Assembly: GCA_001515985.1 (NCBI GenBank)
Contig: LOET01000152.1
Span: 1-41,260, forward strand
Reading direction: 5' to 3'
Length of the DNA: 41,260 nucleotides
Origin: Sphingomonadales bacterium BRH_c3
GTDB taxonomy: Bacteria; Pseudomonadota; Alphaproteobacteria; Sphingomonadales; Sphingomonadaceae
The notes under the pieces are model-generated. The model searched no databases. It was given only the letters and a program-made list of their open reading frames with translations, and was not told the DNA's origin. This document shows, piece by piece, positions 33,516 to 41,260 of this stretch. Each line of letters begins with the position of its first letter. Within the stretch, counting starts at the first letter, position 1. The translations under genes were made by a program, and so were the position numbers.

Positions 33516-36500
33516 ACCGCCGGAAACTCATCCGGAACGTCAGCGCCGTCAGTTTGGGGGCGGTCGCATTGGCGCTTTGTTCGCTTCCCCAGAACAGGGA
33601 AAGCGGCACAAAGCGCATGCCTATGCCTTCGCCGCAGGAGCATAGTGGCAAGAAAGCGCGCGACATCGCTGCGGCCGACATACCCAGGCCCTCGTTCGGG
33701 GATGACGCCCCGGCGCGTCCGGCCCCGGCCCCAACTCCTGGCCGGGCAGTAAGTATTGCCAACGACACCGATCATACAGACAGGATCGACGGCCAAGGCA
33801 CCCGGCAAACCAGACCTGCAGAAGATCGCGAGCCAGCCACCGCAGCGCCCGCCGGTGAACCCGCAGAGCCCAAAGCACTGCCTGATTCCGGCCTGAACGA
33901 TCCGGACGCCAGCACCGCACCAAATGTCGGCGGAGTGATGGTAAAATCTGCGGTCGAGACGCCAGCCGTTGCCGCGCCGCCGATCGTTCTGGCCGGAAAC
34001 CTTGAGCCATTGGCACAGCAAACCGCAGGCGAGTTCGACACAGCTTTCGCGGAGTTCGTGCCGCTGGGCGAACCAGCCGGCTCCCTGGCCGATAGATCGA
34101 AAGTGCGAATCTGGGATTTTGCCACCGGAATACCGCTCACTCCGGTTGATCCCGTGCACAAGGCACTCGAAAGCAATGACAATGGCCCTGTAGCCGGCGA
34201 AGAAGCGGCACCAGCTGAGGCCAGCGATCTGGCCGTCGTGCCTGACCAGGTCAGTGATGACAGCCCGGCAGCGGACCCAGCCGCGGATGCCGCATCGACA
34301 CCGTTGGCGGTGCCTGCGCCCTCCCCCGAGCCCGCTCAGCCAGCCGCTGCGGAAAAGGTGCAGGAACGCGCGCAAGTGAGCGTTGAAAAATCCGCGCCCG
34401 ACGGTTTGGCCGTGACAGAGATTGCTGCGCCCCAAAGCGTTGCGCTGGTGGATGCAGGCGCCGATGCGGATACGGGTGCAGAAACCGCGGAGGCACCCGG
34501 AACCACAGCCAGTGCGGCATCTGCGGCGCGGGTATGGGATTTCGCAACCGGAAAGCCGATCGCTCCGCTTGACAGCATGGCGGATGTTGCCGCCGCAGAG
34601 GTAAAAGTTTCAGCCCCGCCAAACTGGCAAGACAATGAAGCGGCTATGGCCGGTGCCCATGTCGAAACACCACCCAATGAGCCGGTCAAGACTCAGGCCG
34701 AAGGACAGGTCGAAGCACAGAGCGAAGCACGGGGCGAGGCCCTCACACCAACCGGGGACAGGCCCGGCGTTTCAACGCAGCCGCAGACCGGAGCGCGCGT
34801 GTGGGACTTTCGCACCGGTGAGCCGCTTGCCGGTTCTGCTGCATTGCTCCAGACAGATACTGTTTCATCAGACCTGACACAACTGGTGCCGCCACCGCGC
34901 GCAACAGGGCAGGCAAGTTCCCCCGCCTATTCTGCTGAAGCGCCCGTGCTTGGCCCACAGGATGAGCTCATCCTCGAAGTCAAGATAAAGGGCATAGACG
35001 CAACCGATACGATCATTGCCTATGGCACGCGCAGCGGCATCTATCTGCCGCTTGGCGCCATGGCGCGGATCCTTGATCTCGCCATCACGGTGAGTGATGA
35101 CGGCAACTATGCGCATGGCTGGATCCTGGACGAGGATCGCATACTGGCCATCGACCTGCGCCAGAAGCTGGTTGAGTTCGAAACAGCCCAGCGCCCGCTC
35201 AAGGGCTCGCAGGCGGTGGCTTTCGAAGGCGAAATGTACCTGCAGATCGAACAGTTTGCCGAGTTCCTGCCGATCAGGATCGCGGCGGACCTGCGATCGA
35301 TGTCGGTCGAAATCGAAACGCTGCAACCCTTCCCCTTCCAGCTGCGGGCAGAGCGTGAGGCAAACAGGAAAAGAATGGAAGCGCGTCAGGGCGGCCGGGA
35401 AGCGCGCGATTTCGAGCGGGTGGACCTGCCGTGGCAGGCACTTTCGGTTCCTGCGGCGGACGTCGAGCTTCGCGCCGTTTCCGACAGCATTTTCGGCCCG
35501 CGCCTGGAAGGCGATTTACGGCTGGCTGGTGATCTGGGCTTTCTTACAGCCGAGGCCTATCTGAGCGGCGAGACCGAAAACGGCCTGACAGCGTCGTTGC
35601 TGGAGCTTGGCCGGGTCGACCCCGATGGCGATCTGTTGGGCCCGCTTTCCGCCACCGCCTTTTCTGTCGGCGATATTGCCACCGAATCGATGCCGCTGGG
35701 TTTGCGCAGCGTTTCGGGCCGCGGCTTCGCGGTTACCAATGCGGCGACGCAAACAACCTCTGTTTTCGACCGTGTGGATTTGCGCGGCATCCTGCCCGAC
35801 GGCTACGAAGTCGAACTTTACCGGAATGACATCCTGATCGGATCGACACGTGAAACGGTCAACGGCCAGTTCGAGTTTCTTCAGGTGCCGGTCGATTTCG
35901 GGCTAAATGTTTTCCGCCTGGTATTCTTCGGTCCGCAAGGGCAGCGCAGCGAAAGTGTGCGCCGCATCTCTGTTGGTGACGGGCGCGTCTCCGAAGGGCA
36001 GCTGGTCTACAATTTCGGCGCCGCACAAAGGGACCAGAACCTGCTGGGGGTGACGCCGCCAAACTTCGTGCCTTCACGCGAATTCGGCAACTGGCGCGCA
36101 AGCGGGCAGCTTGCCTATGGCGTGAGTTCAGACCTGACAGCGGTGCTGAGTGGTGCCTGGTTCGAACGCGACGGCGACCACTGGGTTTCCTCTGCTGGTA
36201 TGCGGACCAGCCTGGGCGGCGCAGCGGTGAAGCTGGATGCGGGGTTTGCCGATGGAGGGGCGCTGGCATTCGAGGGCGGCATCGGCGGGCGCATTGGCCG
36301 CTCTGCCATAACGCTTAGCCATACCGAATACAGCGGGCTTTTCCCCGACGAAACCAAGGCGCCTGGGCTGCAGTTTCTGCGCCGCGCCACCGAGCTCGAT
36401 TTCAACACGACCGTGGAACTGGGCAACCCTGTTACCGGCCTGGTCATTCCGCTGAGCGCACGGGTGCGCAATTTTCAGGACGTAAACGGGCGCAGCACAT

Positions 36501-37609
36501 TCCAGGCCGGGATGAGAGCTTCAACCCGCACATCCGGCCTGCTGCTTTCAAACACACTGGATTACTCGCGCACAAGCTCCCCCGATTTCCAGAACAACGC
36601 CCAGCTGTTCGGCAATTTCGACCTTGCTACGCTTGGCCGATCCAACACAAGGGCGCGGTTTTCGCTTGGCTACCAGGTCCATCCGCAGCTCGACATCACA
36701 AATGCAGGCGCCGAAATCAATCACACGCTTGATGACCGCACCGCACTGCGCGCTTCTGCCAATTATGACTTTTCAAGCCACTCCCCCTTCTTCAGCCTTT
36801 CGGCAGTGCGCGATTTTGACCGTTTCAGCCTGGCCTTTGACAGCAATTACTCGTTCTCGAACGATTCCTATTATGTCGGCCTGCGCCTTGGTTTAAGCCT
36901 CGGTCGCGATCCCATGAGCAAGCGCGTTTTTGCGGCGCGCCCCGGGCAAGCCACGTCAGGCGGAGCAACGCTGCGCGCCTTCCAGGACCTGAATGGCGAC
37001 GGCACCTATGGCCCTACAGACCGGCTGCTGCCTGAAGTCGATTTCGTCGTATTCAACAAGACAGCCTCCACCAACGAGGCCGGTATCGCCAGAATCGGTG
37101 GGCTGGGTACCGGGCGGGAAGTGGGTATTCAGATCGATCCAGCCAGCCTTCCGGACATCACACTTGCGCCGGCAAAGCCCGGCGTGGAGGTGGTTCCCAG
37201 AGCGGGCCGGCTCCACGCCATCGATTATCCTGTCGTGGCGCTCAGCGAGATTGAAGGAACAGCCAGCTTTGTTTCCAACGGGGTGGCCAAGGGCGTCTCC
37301 GGCGTCAGACTGACTCTGTCCGAGGAAAACGGGAAGATCGTGGGAATCGTCAAGACAGAGCTCGATGGCTATTACTTTTTTGAACGGGTCATGCCGGGGA
37401 GTTACCGCCTCTCCATCGATCCCGCGCAGGCCGGGCGCCTGAATCTGTGCCCGCTGGATTTCGGCACGATTACAGTGGGCTACGAATCCGATGTCATCGC
37501 GCGCGACATCGAAATTAAGTCATGCGAAGCTCCGCAACCGCGCATCGTGAAGCAGGAAGGGGTCATGCAACCTGGCACGCAAGCCGAATTGGCTGCGGTT
37601 TCCCACTAG
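33512..37609 (+). CDS. Giant usher-like outer-membrane protein with repeat-bearing N-terminal half
   Basis: 1365 residues, starting at TTG 33512. A hydrophobic N-terminus (VSAVSLGAVALALC, ~10-23) may be a signal or anchor. Residues ~30-480 are Ala/Pro/Glu/Thr-rich and low complexity, and contain three copies of R-x-W-D-F-x-T-G-x-P-L/I at 199-209, 340-350 and 429-439. From ~484 (DELILEVKIKGIDATDTIIA) begins a folded region like the start of alternative (CS1/Ecp-type) ushers, then a long beta-strand-rich segment (~640-1130) that looks like a barrel with aromatic strand ends. The C-terminus has two Ig/carboxypeptidase-regulatory-like modules; the first carries a calcium-type loop D-L-N-G-D-G at 1159, the second is at ~1246-1310 (VSGVRLTLSEENGK). 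The usher role is inferred from gene order and architecture. Confidence 0.65.
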   Translation: MNRRKLIRNVSAVSLGAVALALCSLPQNRESGTKRMPMPSPQEHSGKKARDIAAADIPRPSFGDDAPARPAPAPTPGRAVSIANDTDHTDRIDGQGTRQTRPAEDREPATAAPAGEPAEPKALPDSGLNDPDASTAPNVGGVMVKSAVETPAVAAPPIVLAGNLEPLAQQTAGEFDTAFAEFVPLGEPAGSLADRSKVRIWDFATGIPLTPVDPVHKALESNDNGPVAGEEAAPAEASDLAVVPDQVSDDSPAADPAADAASTPLAVPAPSPEPAQPAAAEKVQERAQVSVEKSAPDGLAVTEIAAPQSVALVDAGADADTGAETAEAPGTTASAASAARVWDFATGKPIAPLDSMADVAAAEVKVSAPPNWQDNEAAMAGAHVETPPNEPVKTQAEGQVEAQSEARGEALTPTGDRPGVSTQPQTGARVWDFRTGEPLAGSAALLQTDTVSSDLTQLVPPPRATGQASSPAYSAEAPVLGPQDELILEVKIKGIDATDTIIAYGTRSGIYLPLGAMARILDLAITVSDDGNYAHGWILDEDRILAIDLRQKLVEFETAQRPLKGSQAVAFEGEMYLQIEQFAEFLPIRIAADLRSMSVEIETLQPFPFQLRAEREANRKRMEARQGGREARDFERVDLPWQALSVPAADVELRAVSDSIFGPRLEGDLRLAGDLGFLTAEAYLSGETENGLTASLLELGRVDPDGDLLGPLSATAFSVGDIATESMPLGLRSVSGRGFAVTNAATQTTSVFDRVDLRGILPDGYEVELYRNDILIGSTRETVNGQFEFLQVPVDFGLNVFRLVFFGPQGQRSESVRRISVGDGRVSEGQLVYNFGAAQRDQNLLGVTPPNFVPSREFGNWRASGQLAYGVSSDLTAVLSGAWFERDGDHWVSSAGMRTSLGGAAVKLDAGFADGGALAFEGGIGGRIGRSAITLSHTEYSGLFPDETKAPGLQFLRRATELDFNTTVELGNPVTGLVIPLSARVRNFQDVNGRSTFQAGMRASTRTSGLLLSNTLDYSRTSSPDFQNNAQLFGNFDLATLGRSNTRARFSLGYQVHPQLDITNAGAEINHTLDDRTALRASANYDFSSHSPFFSLSAVRDFDRFSLAFDSNYSFSNDSYYVGLRLGLSLGRDPMSKRVFAARPGQATSGGATLRAFQDLNGDGTYGPTDRLLPEVDFVVFNKTASTNEAGIARIGGLGTGREVGIQIDPASLPDITLAPAKPGVEVVPRAGRLHAIDYPVVALSEIEGTASFVSNGVAKGVSGVRLTLSEENGKIVGIVKTELDGYYFFERVMPGSYRLSIDPAQAGRLNLCPLDFGTITVGYESDVIARDIEIKSCEAPQPRIVKQEGVMQPGTQAELAAVSH

Positions 37610-37625
37610 CAGGGGTGTCTGTCCG

Positions 37626-37652
37626 GCAAAACCGCCATTGGCGACATTTTGC
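37626..37652. repeat. Inverted repeat between convergent genes, possible bidirectional terminator
   Basis: GCAAAA (37626-37631) and TTTTGC (37647-37652) flank a small GCC/GGC core in the 62-bp gap between the convergent usher-like gene and the minus-strand gene ending at 37672. The A-run/stem/T-run order is what a two-way terminator has, but the GC stem is only three pairs. Confidence 0.3.
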
Positions 37653-37671
37653 AGACGGTTGCTGCGGCAGG

Positions 37672-38277
37672 TTATTCGCCGTCAGGCTTGGCGGCGGCAT
37701 CAGGGGCTTCACCGCCTTCAGGCATTACCGCAGGCGGCGCTCCCTCGTCCGGCAAGCCCTGCTGCCGTTCGCGTTCAAGCCGCTCCATATATTCCCGCTC
37801 GATCTGCTCGACCCGCGCCTGTTCGGCTGCGGCATCAGCATCAATGGTTGAAAGACGCTCAGCCCGTGCGGCTTCGATCAACTGGCTAAAGCGTATGTCG
37901 GAGCCTTCGCGCTTGTCGGCATAGGCCGCATTGATCATCTGCTGGGTGCAACCAGTCCAGCCGCCCGCCCCCGCCGGATCGCACGACATGGTGCCGAAAT
38001 CACCGATCATCTCGAAACGTTCGACACGCTCGGCCCAGGCAATGTTCTGCGGACTGTCGCTCAATCGCAGGTTTTCGGGAATGCGAAAACGCTCATCCTC
38101 GGCCTTGCGCGCGCAGACCGTGATCTCGCCTTCCGCCGGTGCCGGGCATTCATCAGCCCCATAGACGATCACCATATTGACCTTGTCGCCAGCGTCATCC
38201 TGCGCGGCGGCCGGTGTGGCGGCCCAAAACGGCGCGGCGGCGATCAGGGAAAGGGCAAGAATGCGGCGGGTCATCAC
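37672..38277 (-). CDS. Secreted protein of unknown function
   Basis: 201 residues with a clear signal peptide (1-26, cleavage after ATPAAAQ or nearby). The mature part has four cysteines (DECPAP, ITVCARK, TMSCDPAG, GWTGCTQQ), which could form two disulfides in the periplasm. A helical, charged C-terminal region follows from ~140 (AAEQARVEQIEREYMERLER), then a Pro/Gly/Glu-rich tail. I recognise no named domain. It stands alone, convergent with the usher-like gene and 92 bp after the coq7 stop on the same strand. Confidence 0.7.
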   Translation of the reverse strand: MMTRRILALSLIAAAPFWAATPAAAQDDAGDKVNMVIVYGADECPAPAEGEITVCARKAEDERFRIPENLRLSDSPQNIAWAERVERFEMIGDFGTMSCDPAGAGGWTGCTQQMINAAYADKREGSDIRFSQLIEAARAERLSTIDADAAAEQARVEQIEREYMERLERERQQGLPDEGAPPAVMPEGGEAPDAAAKPDGE

Positions 38278-38369
38278 GATACCTCGAGCAAGTCAGGGAC
38301 AATGCGCATATTAGAGCGCAGGCGAGTTGAATAGCATATGAAGCGCCTTCACGCGCGGTTTAATCCTGC

Positions 38370-38906
38370 TCATATTCGTTCGGCAAGTTTGATCGCAGCG
38401 CGGCAACCCAGCCTGATCGCCCCCGCCAACAGCGGATAGGCAGGCGCCCTTTCCGCCCCGGCTGCCAGCGCTGTGTCACGATGCGCGCGCTCATCTTCGC
38501 GGAACTCATGGATCATGTCCGCAAGTTCCGGTTCGGCCCCGCTTTGCCGCAACCGATCAAGCTGCTGCGAATAATGCCGATCGATCTCTTCCTCGACCGC
38601 TGCGGTACAAGCCATCGCCGCCTCCGGGCCGATCAGCGCGGTTGCCGCACCCAGCGCATAACCCGCGACCGACCAGAAGGGCTGCAGCGCAGTAGGGCGC
38701 ACCCCGCGCGCGGCAATCATTGCATCAAACCGCGCAAGATGGCCTTCTTCCTGCTCGGCCATATGGACGATTTCCTGCGCGTGCGGGCCGCGATTGCCCA
38801 ATACGGCAAGCTGTCCCGCATATATCCGTGTAGCGCCATATTCGCCCGCCTGATCGACGCGGATCATACTGTGGAGTTCGTCGCGGGTGATGCCTTGCGT
38901 GCTCAT
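38370..38906 (-). CDS. coq7: 3-demethoxyubiquinol 3-hydroxylase (Coq7 type)
   Basis: Di-iron monooxygenase for the late hydroxylation of the ubiquinone ring. 178 residues, as in short alphaproteobacterial Coq7. The ferritin-like four-helix ligands are visible as two pairs of E and E-x2-H: DQAGEYGATRIY (~18-29), HMAEQEEGHLARF (~48-60), AVEEEIDRHY (~107-116) and REDERAHRDTAL (~137-148). It is peripheral-membrane and needs no signal. It lies 10 nt after the DsbB-like gene and probably shares its transcript. Confidence 0.94.
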   Translation of the reverse strand: MSTQGITRDELHSMIRVDQAGEYGATRIYAGQLAVLGNRGPHAQEIVHMAEQEEGHLARFDAMIAARGVRPTALQPFWSVAGYALGAATALIGPEAAMACTAAVEEEIDRHYSQQLDRLRQSGAEPELADMIHEFREDERAHRDTALAAGAERAPAYPLLAGAIRLGCRAAIKLAERI

Positions 38907-38916
38907 CTTCCACCTC

Positions 38917-39408
38917 TCAAGCCGGTCTGGCGCTGCGCCTCAGAAGTTCCCATATCCCGATACCGGCGGCGCAGGAAATGAGGAAATTCCATCCCGCGAG
39001 CGAGATTCCCAGCAGGTCCCACGGCGCAACGTCGCAGCGGACCAGCGGCGCGTTCATAATCGCATCCAGCGCATCCCCGGTTGTGGGAACGCCGGTCGAA
39101 CAGGCGGTCAGGCCCTCCCACCAGCCATATTCGACCCCGGCATGGAAGCCGCCGATCGCGCCGGACACGAAAATCGCCAGGCCAGCCAAGGCAATCCAAA
39201 ACTGCCGCAGCGGTGCGACGAATGAAAGCATGGCCAGCGCCAGCGCGGCGAAATGCGGATAGCGCTGCCACCAGCACATTTCGCATGGGTAAAGGCCAAA
39301 GCCATATTGCGCCAGATAGGCACCGCCCAGCAGCAAAGCCGGTACGCTCAAGGCAAGATGTTGTGCCAACAAATCGGCGGGGCGTCCGCCCGGTGTCTTA
39401 TTCATCAT
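38917..39408 (-). CDS. DsbB-family disulfide bond formation protein
   Basis: Inner-membrane quinone-linked oxidase that reoxidises the periplasmic disulfide donor (DsbA-like). 163 residues with four hydrophobic segments. The first catalytic pair is CEMC in YPCEMCWWQRYPHF (~36-49), directly followed by the WWQRY quinone-side motif. The second pair is the spaced C-S-T-G and L-V-R-C-D cysteines in the second periplasmic loop (~103-125). It lies 15 nt downstream of ctpA. Possible clients in this window are the cysteine-paired subunits and the secreted protein at 37672, though that link is only context. Confidence 0.92.
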   Translation of the reverse strand: MMNKTPGGRPADLLAQHLALSVPALLLGGAYLAQYGFGLYPCEMCWWQRYPHFAALALAMLSFVAPLRQFWIALAGLAIFVSGAIGGFHAGVEYGWWEGLTACSTGVPTTGDALDAIMNAPLVRCDVAPWDLLGISLAGWNFLISCAAGIGIWELLRRSARPA

Positions 39409-39423
39409 GCGCAGCTAGCCGAT

Positions 39424-40806
39424 TTACTGGCGCAGCGCCATCGTTGCCCGCGTTGTCCGGCGCAAGGTTTCGAGCGCATAGTGCAGCTGGAAATCCTCAA
39501 CCCCCTGCTCCTCGAGTTGGGCCGAAGTCAGGCGGAACCTTGGGTCGACCTGCTTGTCCACCTCCAGCGCTTCATCCTCAAGCCCCAGTTCGTTGATCAG
39601 ATGCCCGCGCAGGTCACTTTCACGCATGACATATTTGTTGCGCTTCTCAAGGTCCGGGTCGGATAGCTGGGGGACTTCGATATCGGGCTTGATGCCGCCT
39701 TCCTGCACCGAATGCCCGGCGGGCGTGTAATAGCGCGCCGTCGTGAGCTTGAGCGCAGCATCGCGGCCCAGCGGCAGCAGTGACTGAACACTGCCCTTGC
39801 CGAAGCTGCGATCGCCCATAATCAGCGCCCGGCGATGATCCTGCAGTGCACCGGCGACGATTTCGGAGGCCGAGGCCGAACCGGCATCGATCAGCACGAT
39901 CAGCGGAATGCCCTCAGCAATTGCGCCCATGAAGCGCTGCGCATCCTGTCGCGGCAGATGGCGGTAATTGGTGATGTCATCAGCGTTATACTGGGCGTTC
40001 TCGCCGCGCGCGCGGCCCCGCTGCGACACGATCCGCCCCTCCTTCAGGAACAGATCCGACAGCGCGATTGCCTCGTCGAGCGAGCCGCCCGGATTGGATC
40101 GCAGATCGAGCACCAGGCCGTTCATCCGGCCCGCAGCCTCTGTGCGGAGCGCCTGCCAGGCCAGGTGCACGTCGCGCCCGACATTGGTCGAGAATTCATT
40201 GACCGTGATCACACCGATCTTGCCGGACTCCAGCTTGTGCGTGACCGGCTCAAGCTCGATCACGCCGCGGGTGACTTTCAATTCCAGCGGTTCGTCGCGC
40301 CCAGGACGGAACACTGTAAGCTGAATCGAAGTGCCTTCCGGCCCGCGCATGCGTGCCACGGCTTCGTCAAGATCGCCGCCATAGATCAGCTCGCCATCAA
40401 GATGGGTGATAAAATCACCCGCCTTGACCCCGGCCTTTTCTGCCGGGCTGCCGCGGAAGGGAGAGATCACCTTGACCGCGCCGGAATCCATCACCACTGA
40501 CAGTCCAAGCCCCGAATAATTGCCATCAATCAGCGTGGTGAGACGTTGCAGCGCGGGGCCATCGACATAGGCCGAATGCGGATCGAGCGCACCGAGCATG
40601 CCGTCAATCGCGCCGCGAATCAGAACGTCATCTTCAACTGGCTCGACATAATTGGCCTTGATCTGCTGATACGCTGCGAACAGCTTGGCGAATTGCGGGC
40701 CCGCCCGGCCATCCACTTGCGCCATGCCGGCGGTGGTGGCCGGGATAAGCGCCACAGCGGTGACAAGCGCGGCGCTGCGCATCAGATCGGCGATTCGCAT
40801 AGGCAA
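39424..40806 (-). CDS. ctpA: C-terminal processing serine protease (S41 family, CtpA-like)
   Basis: 460-residue periplasmic carboxyl-terminal protease. Signal peptide 1-29; PDZ domain at ~85-175 (SGLGLSVVMDSGAVKVISPF, GSPAEKAGVKAGDFI). The catalytic domain has LDLRSNPGGSLDEAI, the Ser in DAGSASASEIVAGALQDH, and the Lys in GDRSFGKGSVQS, i.e. the Ser-Lys dyad. The C-terminal ~80 residues form the usual tail. The start is TTG 40806 (AGGAG 5 nt upstream) or ATG 40800, two codons later. It is next to the envC-like gene, a frequent pairing in alphaproteobacteria linked to cell-wall remodelling. Confidence 0.95.
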   Translation of the reverse strand: MPMRIADLMRSAALVTAVALIPATTAGMAQVDGRAGPQFAKLFAAYQQIKANYVEPVEDDVLIRGAIDGMLGALDPHSAYVDGPALQRLTTLIDGNYSGLGLSVVMDSGAVKVISPFRGSPAEKAGVKAGDFITHLDGELIYGGDLDEAVARMRGPEGTSIQLTVFRPGRDEPLELKVTRGVIELEPVTHKLESGKIGVITVNEFSTNVGRDVHLAWQALRTEAAGRMNGLVLDLRSNPGGSLDEAIALSDLFLKEGRIVSQRGRARGENAQYNADDITNYRHLPRQDAQRFMGAIAEGIPLIVLIDAGSASASEIVAGALQDHRRALIMGDRSFGKGSVQSLLPLGRDAALKLTTARYYTPAGHSVQEGGIKPDIEVPQLSDPDLEKRNKYVMRESDLRGHLINELGLEDEALEVDKQVDPRFRLTSAQLEEQGVEDFQLHYALETLRRTTRATMALRQ

Positions 40807-40961
40807 TTGGGCTCCTGTTCTGCCGGAGTTCTATCGCGCAAACCGCCTTAACGCCAGATGAGAGCGCGATCGCGACCCGAAGCGATACGGTTCCTTTGAC
40901 AAATGTTTTCCCATTCCGCCGCCGGTCAACGGGCACGCAGCCTGCCGAAGATGCATGAAAC

Positions 40962-41260
40962 CTACATGTAATCGAGCGGGTTAACCGGATTTCCATCCCG
41001 CCGCAGCTCAAATGTTACCATTGGCTCGCGCACGGATGCCGTGCCGATCGGGCTGCCCCCAATCACCTGGTCCCCCGCAGCAATATTGCTTCGCGCAAGG
41101 CCTGTAACCAGGCTGGTGAAACCATTGCCATGTTCGATGATGACGATGCGGCCAAACCCGCGATAGGGGCCGGCAAAGGCGACCCGCCCCTCTGCCGGTG
41201 CGATGACCTGCGCGCCCGATGCCGGCCTCAGCCGCAACCCGGTGCTGGCCAGCCCTGCCG
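40962..41260 (-). CDS. EnvC-like murein hydrolase activator, C-terminal part (gene continues beyond window)
   Basis: The last ~99 residues of an M23/LytM-domain protein; the frame is open to the window edge (reading AGLASTGLRLRPASGAQVIA), so the start is outside. It has IAPAEGRVAFAGPYRGFGRI, VIIEHGNGFTSLVTGL and GSPIGTASVREPMVTFELRR. In active M23 peptidases these last two read Y-x-H-L and H-L-H-F-E; here the histidines are replaced (V-T-G-L; P-M-V-T-F-E). The domain is thus catalytically degenerate, as in EnvC, which activates amidases for daughter-cell separation. It lies upstream of ctpA with 155 nt between. Confidence 0.85.
   Translation of the reverse strand, partial: AGLASTGLRLRPASGAQVIAPAEGRVAFAGPYRGFGRIVIIEHGNGFTSLVTGLARSNIAAGDQVIGGSPIGTASVREPMVTFELRRDGNPVNPLDYM

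Noticed and set aside
33545..33595. Lipobox at the N-terminus of the usher-like protein (ALALC)
   Set aside because: The residue before Cys is Leu, not Gly/Ala/Ser, so it is not a standard lipoprotein signal.
33359..34435. Minus-strand frame of 358 codons opposite the chaperone and usher-like genes
   Set aside because: Cys/Arg/Gly-rich antisense translation with no motif; the plus-strand reading has consistent protein features.

Overview
The window looks like chromosome of an alphaproteobacterium, most likely Sphingomonadales (Erythrobacteraceae-like). This is inferred from high GC, frequent GTG/TTG starts, many 4-bp start/stop overlaps and housekeeping protein types (pdxH, DnaJ-like, YihY, fabI; then coq7, DsbB-like, ctpA, EnvC-like). 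No database search was possible, so family names are recognised from motifs.
Layout. (1) 1-4720: housekeeping genes. On the minus strand are a cation efflux gene, pdxH and the first codons of another gene; on the plus strand is a coupled DnaJ-like/YihY/fabI operon ending in a probable terminator. (2) 4824-7922: an insertion-like segment with a membrane GT-C type glycosyltransferase, a small XRE regulator and a divergent tyrosine recombinase. Regulator and recombinase share a 29-bp intergenic region carrying a symmetric TATGAT/ATCATA repeat. (3) 8154-29895: a Wzx/Wzy-type exopolysaccharide or capsule cluster. It has an export lipoprotein and a Wzc-like tyrosine kinase, GDP-L-fucose synthesis (gmd, fcl), two FkbM methyltransferases, three transferase candidates (WecG/TagA, GT42/DUF115-like, GT2) and a tightly overlapping four-gene block (cytidylyltransferase, 2-hydroxyacid dehydrogenase, SDR, SMP-30 lactonase). 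These are followed by a flippase, a glycosyltransferase relic, a polymerase, an initiating sugar transferase on the opposite strand, an O-antigen-ligase-like protein and a UDP-glucuronate epimerase. (4) 29986-37609: four secreted DUF4402-type subunits, a PapD-like chaperone and a 1365-residue outer-membrane usher-like protein, together a divergent chaperone-usher-like surface fibre locus. (5) 37672-41260: minus-strand housekeeping genes: a secreted protein of unknown function, coq7, a DsbB-like gene, ctpA and the 3' end of an envC-like gene.
The two most interesting systems are these. First, the overlapping block 17699-20890, read together with the GT42-like protein at 14994, can be arranged as a route from an aldose through lactone, aldonate and 2-ulosonate to a CMP-ulosonate and its transfer, without the NeuB-type condensation used for sialic acids. 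Second, the DUF4402/chaperone/giant usher-like locus: three subunits share an N-terminal extension that could act as a donor strand, the first subunit lacks it, and the usher-like protein has an unusual Ala/Pro/Glu-rich N-terminal half with three R-x-W-D-F-x-T-G repeats.
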